From Rutstroemia sp. NJR-2017a BVV2 (Eukaryota > Ascomycota > Leotiomycetes > Helotiales > Rutstroemiaceae), in the NCBI GenBank assembly GCA_002946415.1, contig NJPS01000008.1:372001-436000 (forward strand): a DNA stretch of 64,000 nucleotides, in the 5' to 3' direction. The notes below the pieces were generated by a model. It was not told the DNA's origin and ran no database searches. It saw nothing but the letters and a program-made list of their open reading frames with translations. Position 1 is the first letter of the stretch; each line of letters begins with the position of its first letter. The position numbers and the translations under genes are program-made. Below, piece after piece: positions 56,090-64,000 of the stretch.

Positions 56090-59000
56090 GGTTGTGATTA
56101 ACAGATGCTCGGAATGTTTGCTGAACTGTATCCTGAATGAACGGCTGGAGTTGGACCAATGTGTTTAGTTACAGACGCAAAGTAGAGAAGGACAGCTTAA
56201 GCATTTTATAAGTTCTACCAAACTTCCAAATATAGTCCTCAGCACCATCGACATTCAGCAACCTAGAAGCAGTTTAAAAAAATCCTTTAGCTGCATTTTG
56301 TCGGCGTTGTTCCCGTTCGAATATCGAATTTCCCCAGGCCTAGGTATATCCAAGAACTCTCAAGCCATGGGCAAGGTAAAAATCCTCCGCTAGTCAGTCG
56401 GTCTACCGGTCAGCCTCCTATCGTATTTAGCTTGCAAGGTGGCAATGGTGAGGTGAGCACTTGACCCCCAAATTGAAGGATTCGTAAGGTATATTGATAG
56501 ATGTAAATACTGAGACTTTAAACGGCAAGGCTTCTCTGCTTGCGTCAATATCCTTGGCTTGGGAAAGAGACAGCGGGAAGATTATACATCGTTGAGATTG
56601 AAGTTGCCTTGCCGAGTTCTCGGGCGAATTCGAGGGTCAATCGTGTAAGCAACGTGGCTAGGAAGTCGCCTAAGAATTGCGAGCTGACTCGAAGTGCTCA
56701 ATGAAGTACCGAGACAATTTGTTGTATCCTGGGACGAATTGAAAGAGTAGACTCAATATCAAGTTCGCAGTTGGCGCAGATTTCTGGATTCTGGGGTCCC
56801 CAGGGATCCACGTGATACTCGCCGAGGTTCTACTACACCTAGCCAGTCATTGAGCCCAAGGTGCCAAGGCCGTGCGCTAGGGTCGTAACAATCTGGAAGC
56901 TTTATACAATTGCTATTCGGGCGAAAAATCTGCTGTGTATGCAAGAAATTTGTTCTCACGGCCAATGACCTAGCGAAACTGTGCTCGCCTGAAACGGTAA
57001 CTTCGTACTGCATAGTCGGCGGCGGTCCTAGAATGGAAGCATGAGACTATACGCTCACAAGCTCTGAAGCACAAACCCTCACATGGAAGCTTGGTCTGAA
57101 TATTGGCTATGGAGCCTGCTCGCAACATGGACTACATACCATCATGTATGCAGTCCCAAGAGGGGAGGCTTCCTAGTGGAACTTGGATATCTTGTTTGGG
57201 AAAACTGGATTCCTAATAGGCTAACTTGGCTGCATATGTATTGGCACAAGTCCTTGTCTACGTTCCATTACGGACACCGCACGGTCGACGATTCACTTGT
57301 TAAATTGCAGCGGAAATGGAATTGACGCTTTTCTTGGTGGAGGATGGATGCGAGAGAAGCAGAACTGTGCCTGCCACAAACAATCTGCCGCGGTGAAGAA
57401 ATGGATGAAACTATCCCGGAGGTTGTCGATCGATCGTCAGCTGTCTTGTGACGTCTTTCTGAACTGGGCATCTGCTTTCCCATGTATGATGTTGGCTTTC
57501 GCCAGCCATCACTTGGAAGACTATCGCAGAGATGAGTCACTTCGTATAGGTACGAAGTAGCATGAATCAGTCCTGGATGATACTGGCAAGGGGGCTAATT
57601 GATGCTAAGCATATCTGGTAGGTTTTCCGTGCAAACAAAGATGTCTTGAGAGCCTGTTAACTCCTAGCATTACACAGCCGTAAAGTAGGTATGATGCTTA
57701 TTGCGTTAAATCGGATCTCATTCTGAAAGGTAAGTGCAGAAGGATCAAGGATCCTTCTGCCTTGATCTAATCTACCATATTCACATACTATTAGACCGAC
57801 TTTATTGCAGTCGTCTATGGTGAATGCTTCACGAATGCGAATACGACGACAGAGGAGCAGTGTCCGGCGCACTGGTGGACCGGGCAGCACTGCTTGCCGA
57901 CGACTACGTCGCACGAGATAATCAATGGATGGCCGAGAGATAGCAGGTTCGCAGTTTGATAGCAAAAAAGAATGGAAATCGGAGAATGAACATTGGCTTC
58001 ATACTTATCCAGTATTCCACATGGTGGCGCGTCTCTTAGAGCCATGGATATCAAGTAACCTGAGGGGATAATACCGCACTCGTCGTGCACTGTGATTCTC
58101 CAACGAAAGTATATCGATACCTTCAAATCGTAGGAAACTAGAAAGCTGAAGTGTAGGAAAAACCTCATTCTTCGTCGCCTTCCCTACATCCACGAATCCA
58201 TCGCGATCAAAGATATATTTTCCATCTCCAACCCAAGACCAAGAGGACTACTCCTCGCACTGGAACACCGACACAAGATGTCCCCAAACATCCCCAACGA
58301 ACTCTACATGCGGCAAGAAGCATTGACCGTAGCTGCAAAGTAAACCACACGGCCCTTCTCTCGGAAAGTGGGTTTATCCCGCACACGTGCTCCGGGGAGA
58401 GCTCCCTCCCCCAGCTTTGATCTGATACCGACGATTCTGTGGGAGATTCCCATAGGCCTATCGTAATATCGACGACGCAGAGGTACCAGACCGCATTGCT
58501 CCCAACATCACTGCCAAATCGCAAGACTGCTTGCTACTGTACTTCAAACCACTTCGAACAACAGATGTGGCAACACTTCTTTTTGATCACCTGTCTGTTG
58601 GTATTGTTGGGTACCAACCGTTACTAATTTCGGGATCTTAGGTAAAACACGGATAGCGTCAAAGATCAAACTCAAAACCTACATCATCATCACCATCACC
58701 TAATATCACTATCACAATCACTATTTACTATTTGCTATTTGCTATTTGCGGACTTTCTATTTATTATGTTAACCTTACCTTCGTCATAACCACAAGCACC
58801 ATCCTCCTTTTTCGTCCCCTATCCATCTTTCTCGGAAACCACTAATATTTGCTTTTTGCTTGCTTCATAAGTCTCATCACATCATATCACATCACATTAT
58901 ATCACATATTTTTCTTTTTCCTTCCCCATCCTGTTTCCATTCCCGTTTCCATTCCCGTTCCCCCTACCGTTCCCCTTCTAAGTTCTAACACACACCCATC

Positions 59001-59683
59001 ACTCACAAAGCAACGCAAACCCAAACCTCGCCAGCCCAACCCAAACCCAACCTCTTCCGCCCATCCACTCCACTCCACTCCACCCCTTCCTTACCTCCCC
59101 TTCCCTTCCCTCCCCTTCCCTTCTCAAACCACCTCTCCACCCCTACCACCCTACCACCCTACCTACCACCTTACCACCCAAAACCCAAAAAAAAACCCAA
59201 ACCCTCACCCCCATCCCAGCGCCCGTGCACCGCACATCGCACACCGACCCAAAACAACAAGTCTCCGTATCCCCGACAACCAACCCAACACCCAAACCGA
59301 ACCATCAGATCAAGCGGGAGCAGAAGTGGAGTGGAGATCAAGAGTGGGGTTTCCTGAACCTGAAGCTAACGCGCTTGGGAATGGATGTCATGCATGAGAG
59401 GATTTGACTTCACAAGTGCGTATGTGCGTGCGTGCGTGCGTATGTGTGTGTGTTTGTCAATAGCAACAAGAATGGCAACGGCAACGGCAACGGCAACAAC
59501 GGGAAGAATTTCAAGATTTTTTTAAAAGTAAGAAGGGACTTAAAAGTTAAAGGTCATTCATTAACTTTATTAAATTCATTCATGATATTAGACTACGCTT
59601 CATTTACTGTCATTGGAAAAACCATCAGTCAATAATGTGATGTGATGTGATGTGATGTTATGTGACGCCAATATCACATCCCA
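56090..59683. other. Gene-poor interval of 3.6 kb
   Basis: Several short frames without motifs. The right part (58850-59230) is a C/T-rich low-complexity tract giving a Pro-rich 182-codon frame, which I do not accept. TCACA-type repeats lie near 58875-58905, GTGC/GTGT repeats at 59424-59450, GGCAAC repeats at 59476-59500 and a run of TGTGA units near 59636-59666. These microsatellites flank the 3' end of the XRCC4-like gene. Confidence 0.5.
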
Positions 59684-60990
59684 TCACAATTCCTCGTCAG
59701 ATTCTGTTTCCGATCCGTCCACGGGCGCGGGCGCAGGAGCAGGTGTAGGTTTCGGAGCTGACACCGGGTTTGCCTTTCTCGCAAATGGTAAGTTCCGAGT
59801 TGGCGGGAGTGCCTTTGGCGCGGGTTTAGCGGGAGGAGGTGGTTCATCATCTGGACTATCTTCTACGACATGTTTCTTGCGTGCAGCCTGTGGTGGTGGT
59901 GGTGGTTCATCAGCCTCGTCCTCCGTTGCGGTGTCCTCGACGTCAGATGGTTCAGGAGTTTGTTGATCCGCCTTGTCTGATTCGTCGTCTTGTTCCGGTT
60001 CCGGTTCCGGTTCTGGGTCATCGAGGTCCATCTTCTCGAACCCGGAATCCGAATCATCCGAGCTTTCGACCTGTGCGTCTTTGGCGGCTTTGCGCTTGCC
60101 CGCCCTGGATGCGCCTGCGGTTCGGTTTACTCCTGCGCGCGCGGATTTGATGGCTTCCAGTTTCGCTGGGTCAACGGTGGCGCAGGAGAGGAGTCTTTGT
60201 TGGTCGCGGATCTTCAGTTTCTTCTCATTGAGAAGGAGGGCGAACTTTTCGAACAGCTCCGTTTCATAGTCTGCCTTGGCCTTGTTCAGCTCTTTGAAAT
60301 GCTCGTTCAATTCGTCCAGCGTCTCCTGCTGCTCCTTGTATTTGATTTGCAATGATTCCAGCTCGGACTTTGACGACTCAGATGATTTTATTGTCAGAGC
60401 GCACCAATCGAATAGGCTGATTTCGTCCGCGGCGTTGGCATCTTCCGTAAGTTTGATTGCTCCAAGGCGTTGCTAACAACAGTTAGTTAGTGTGTGATAT
60501 GATAAGTGTGCCAGTTATAGAATATATTGAACATACTTTGATTCCTTCAGTGACTTTCTGTATGACAAGGGTCATTGTAGTGTCCTCCACTTTAGCATGA
60601 ACTTCCACCCCTCTCATCACATTTGCCTGCGCCCCCTGGGTCGATTCGCCGAGCAACAAGGAGGATAATATTGAACTCCATTCTCCGTCGCCACACGGGG
60701 AGTTCTTCGCCTTGAGTGAGGATATCCGGCTGTCTTTTACTAATTAAATGAAAAGAAGTTAAAATTAGCTTCCGAGTTAATGCATGAATTTGGGGACCAA
60801 GGGCCGTATTTGCAGCCGGCCGATCAGTGGCTATCTTACATGAGACCGTGAATGCAGATTCATTGTCCGTTCCAATCAGCTTGAGATCCAGAGGCTTCGA
60901 CCCGGCAGTTTCGACGTGCACAAGAACAAACTCGTCCCCATTCGTAGCGCCGGATGTGATGCGTAGAACCGCTGGGAGATCCTTCGCCAT
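59684..60990 (-). CDS. LIF1: XRCC4/Lif1-like DNA double-strand-break repair protein (380 aa)
   Basis: Three exons: 60840-60990, 60537-60739 and 59684-60472, with introns of 100 and 64 bases (GTAAGA and GTATGT donors), giving 380 residues. XRCC4 (yeast Lif1) binds DNA ligase IV and joins broken ends in non-homologous end joining. What is seen: an N-terminal head domain (VLRITS ... DEFVLVHVET ... PLDLKLIG), then GDGEWSSIL, then a long coiled coil (LQIKYKEQQETLDELNEHF, with FALLLNEKKLKIRDQQRLL at its end, the fungal hallmark), and a disordered acidic/proline tail. I start it at the ATG at 60990; an in-frame ATG at 61104 adds an unconvincing N-terminus. The family call is by overall match from memory. 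Confidence 0.85.
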
Positions 60991-62332
60991 GATGTTTCTC
61001 GTGTCGCCCGCGTGTTTCTCTCTTCGGGAGGTAGTCAGAATGCGGGCTAATGATGTTGGTGCTGAAACCGAAACACGAGCCAATTTCGAAGGATTAAAGA
61101 ACAAACACCATCAATCACATTATGAGCATAAGCAAAGAGTTGAGAGGGAAAGTCCAAGAGATGGACGGGTTCATTGGGTTATCTTCCGTATATGTATAAT
61201 ATTATTATTGGAGCCATGATATTAGGCAACAGAGGGGTCCTGAGAGTTTCCTTGGGAGCTGGAAATAGATTGGATGAGAGCGTTGTTATTGTACGAGAGC
61301 AGTAGAGTACGAGTCTTATGCCTAAAATGATCGCTGGCGGGCGGATCTGTGATATTGAGGTGATCTTAACCTGAGGCGACAAGGAACACAGAGGAGATTT
61401 GGTGTGGTGTGGCAACCGTAAGATGGAGAAACAGGAAGGGAGGAAGGGAGGAAGGGAAGAACGGGAAGGAAAAGGAAACGCGACGAACGCGTTTAGAGCT
61501 GTGCCTAGTGTCAATGCCAGTGCCAATGCCTCGTGTTACTTTTGCGATTAACCTTACTGTGACTGTGCGAGGTCGTTCGCCTATTCCCACCACTCACCAC
61601 CTGTCCTTCCCGTCCCTTTTCCATCGCAAAAATTCTCGTGGCTGGGTCGAAGTCGTGAATAACTCAACTGCTCTTGCTAAACCTGCCAGCTACCAACCTG
61701 CCCTGCCCGCTGCCAGCCACCAATCACTCTCAGTCTCACGCTTGCTGATGCTTGCGTGCACTTGCTTGAGGCGTGCTCTCTAGCGAACCACTGAACACAA
61801 GCGGAGAACTAAATTTTCCCACCCACTACCCACTTCTCATCTCGACATACCCACTCGTGCCACTCCGACAACCCGCCAGGAGCAACGACTGAATATTACG
61901 ATATCCAACAACCGCCACAGGTATTTGCCCTGAATGGGCGCTGGATGGTCGAGTTGGCAACAGAGGTGGGAAGTTAACACAATACAAAATCCAATTGAGC
62001 CGGCGCACCCAATTGTACCTTCCATCTGAGAACCACACTTCGCAGAGGACGATAAGCTACGGTCGCGACACGAACACAAAGTACGACTCACCACTTACGC
62101 TACGCAATCAACACGAAACAATAGGTCCTCGAGCATAACACAGGTCAAAGACATCAAATAACAATAACGACGGATCTGAGACGGCTTTACGACATGAATT
62201 TACGAATTTAACACGGACGCGATTGAGCTTGTTTACGCAAATAGATTTTCTATTTACTTCAAAGAGGCTGGAAGTGCTCCTGTTTTGACCAATCCGTTTC
62301 CTTTGCTCTTTCGATCGAGCCAATATTTCACG
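60991..62332. promoter_or_regulatory. Divergent promoter region, XRCC4-like / Byr4-like genes
   Basis: About 1.34 kb between two divergent starts. Tracts GGAAGGGAGGAAGGGA (near 61434-61455) and AC-rich stretches occur. A minus-strand frame of 115 codons (61179-61526) overlaps it and has no motif. The promoters of both genes must lie here; no named site is recognised. Confidence 0.45.
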
Positions 62333-64000
62333 ATGGATCAATTGGTCTTAAACCCGCGGAAGCCCGTAGAGGACGAAGTCGAGAACTGGGACGATGACGA
62401 TCTCGATATCGGTGGGGACGATTTCACATTTCGCAGCGCGTCGGTTGCAACTACAGTTGGCTCAACGCATCGGGATTCCATTTCTTCACGAATGTCTATA
62501 AGGTCGGATTTTTCTCATAACGAAGAAACGCATGTACATCTACCGGGCGATGACGAGAGGGCTACAATAGATGCTATTGCAACCGCAAAGAGAGCTGGGA
62601 TTCCTTTACCACAAAATGTACCTACGTCCGCTTTAATAGGAGGAACAATCAAACGACTTGGGGGACGGAAAGTACGCAAAATTATGCAAGATGATTGGGA
62701 TGACGGTGACCTCGAATTACCTGTCGATGGAGCTTTGAAGATCAAGCGACCTGATGGTTCGAATTTCCCAGAAACAATACGACAAGTTAGCAATCCAACT
62801 TTCCTGAGTCCAGTGAAACCGTTGCTAGCAGCTCCTGTATTTCAAGTCAGCCCTAGACCGGAACTCAAGACCAAAACTGCCTCAGCCAACATGCTCGAGC
62901 GCTTCCGGGATGACGATGAGGAGGATTTCCTTGGTGATGGAGAAGCGACCATTAAAGTATCGAAAAAGCGAGACCCACCGTCACTTATTCCATTCATCAC
63001 ACCACCAACACCGCTCAAAGAAACAGAAAATGAGGACGACTTCGAGCAAGACCTACAACTCCCTTCGGACGGGACTCTAAAACTTTCAACCCGTAAAGAC
63101 ATTCCAATCACACCACAGAACTTCCAAGATGACTTCGAGGACTGGGGAGAAGGCAGCTTGGGCACACGATTCGGCGGGACACGAAGAGACAGCCGGTTCA
63201 ACAACAGGAACCCTGATTTATATGCTCTAAGTCCTAGCGTTGCCAGTTCGCTGACGGTTGAAAGCGAGGATGAAGGCCTTGACGGCTTGGTTCTTCCTAG
63301 CGGCCCTTTGAACTTTGATGATATACTCAAAAGGCGACAACAAAATCAATCACCTGAAGCGCAACCTGATGACAAACAGTCCTCAAATGTTTCGGAGGGA
63401 AAAGATGACTTTTTGACCGGACTTGAGATCGGCGATGGCGATGTATTTGATTCCAAAAAGCTTACCTTAAACCGCAACATCAAGGTAAAGTATACTAGAC
63501 AGGAGAGTCCCGCTCGGCCTAAGCCATCTGTCTCATTGACATTTACAAATAAGCCTGCGCCAGTCGCTACGTCTAGACTGCCTCGCCCACTCGGTCATGA
63601 ACGAATTCCGTCTTCTCTCGAACCTGTCTCAGAAAGTGGTGGGCCCATCCCAAGCAGCAGCCGTAGATCACAATCTAGAATGGGGGGTCACTCTACTCAT
63701 TCATCGATTAATAGTATCGGGGCGTCTGGCACACAAAGCTCGATTAATGCATTACCACCCTCCACACCTCGCCGTCGGGACCTTAGCTCAAAATCATCAG
63801 CTACGACATTGCGCAATGAACCTACCACGACCCATTCGCAGCTACTAAAGCTAAAGCGATCAATGCCAACTATGAAAACTTACCAGCCAGCACCAGCCAA
63901 GCCAATGAATAACAGGTTTGAAAGACCACCATCGAGAACGGAATTCAATAATCGACCTACTTCAATGACACGTCCTAAGACACCTGTTGGGCGCGATCGC
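62333..64000 (+). CDS. BYR4: Byr4/Bfa1-like septation-network GAP component (partial)
   Basis: The frame starts at the ATG at 62333 (MDQLVLNPRKPVEDEVENW) and stays open without intron for 556 codons up to the window end, so the 3' part is missing. Byr4 (yeast Bfa1) forms a two-component GAP with Cdc16/Bub2 and keeps the GTPase Spg1/Tem1 inactive at spindle pole bodies, restraining septation. What is seen: repeated short acidic-aromatic boxes of the type ENWDDDDLDI, QDDWDDGDLELP, NEDDFEQDLQLPSDG and FEDWGEG (about residues 18-270), each followed by a patch LKI/LKL, as in Byr4 of other ascomycetes; then an NFDDILKRRQQ box and a basic region with SLTFTNKP. The Ser/Thr/Pro-rich rest fits a phosphoregulated scaffold. 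The call rests on these repeats. Confidence 0.82.
   Translation, partial: MDQLVLNPRKPVEDEVENWDDDDLDIGGDDFTFRSASVATTVGSTHRDSISSRMSIRSDFSHNEETHVHLPGDDERATIDAIATAKRAGIPLPQNVPTSALIGGTIKRLGGRKVRKIMQDDWDDGDLELPVDGALKIKRPDGSNFPETIRQVSNPTFLSPVKPLLAAPVFQVSPRPELKTKTASANMLERFRDDDEEDFLGDGEATIKVSKKRDPPSLIPFITPPTPLKETENEDDFEQDLQLPSDGTLKLSTRKDIPITPQNFQDDFEDWGEGSLGTRFGGTRRDSRFNNRNPDLYALSPSVASSLTVESEDEGLDGLVLPSGPLNFDDILKRRQQNQSPEAQPDDKQSSNVSEGKDDFLTGLEIGDGDVFDSKKLTLNRNIKVKYTRQESPARPKPSVSLTFTNKPAPVATSRLPRPLGHERIPSSLEPVSESGGPIPSSSRRSQSRMGGHSTHSSINSIGASGTQSSINALPPSTPRRRDLSSKSSATTLRNEPTTTHSQLLKLKRSMPTMKTYQPAPAKPMNNRFERPPSRTEFNNRPTSMTRPKTPVGRDR

Noticed and set aside
58849..59397. 182-codon proline-rich frame
   Set aside because: Arises from a C/T-rich low-complexity tract; no domain, poor start context, no splice support.

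Overview
The window is nuclear DNA of a filamentous ascomycete. Genes on both strands carry short introns, mostly 50-120 bases, with GTAAGT/GTATGT-type donors and CTAAC/CTGAC-like branch points. The conserved proteins are of fungal type (cofilin, Hsp60, Nop2, Get5, an XRCC4-like protein, a Byr4/Bfa1-like protein). The gene mix, with BTB proteins and a small Myb-like HTH protein among long gene-poor stretches, makes me lean to Leotiomycetes (Helotiales), but this is inference, not proof.

Left part (1-9.6 kb): a compact housekeeping block. It holds a class-C beta-lactamase-fold serine hydrolase, NOP2 (25S rRNA m5C methyltransferase) divergent from GET5 (tail-anchored protein pathway), cofilin with an 11-base micro-exon, and mitochondrial HSP60. 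All exon joins were worked out by frame and splice consensus.

Middle (9.6-35.9 kb): gene-poor and repeat-rich. I find a 634-residue acidic/basic nuclear-type protein (15.4-17.7 kb), a small Myb-like HTH protein (21.7-22.4 kb), an acidic hypothetical protein (24.3-25.0 kb) and an intact BTB protein (33.3-34.6 kb). A second BTB gene at 29.0-29.9 kb has a one-base frameshift. There are also two tandem fragments resembling the N-terminus of the Ypd1 HPt protein, and several repeats: 122-bp, 110-bp foldback, 16-bp, 18-bp, a duplicated exon plus intron, and a 26-bp perfect palindrome.

Right of centre (35.9-49.6 kb): a small secondary-metabolism cluster. It has a highly reducing polyketide synthase of 2342 residues (KS-AT-DH-degenerate ER-KR-ACP), a 416-residue polytopic membrane protein on the same strand, and a divergently transcribed 572-residue flavin monooxygenase with a GC-AG intron. 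A 110-residue ABM-fold protein follows and may belong. The PKS ER domain lacks a recognisable dinucleotide-binding loop, and no stand-alone enoyl reductase, thioesterase or transcription factor is seen. The expected product would therefore be a partly unsaturated polyketide, oxidised by the FMO; this is inference.

Right end (51-64 kb): a fungal rhodopsin-fold membrane protein, a short-chain dehydrogenase (again with a GC-AG intron), a secreted VOC/glyoxalase-fold protein, an XRCC4/Lif1-like end-joining factor, and the 5' 556 codons of a Byr4/Bfa1-like septation regulator that runs off the window.
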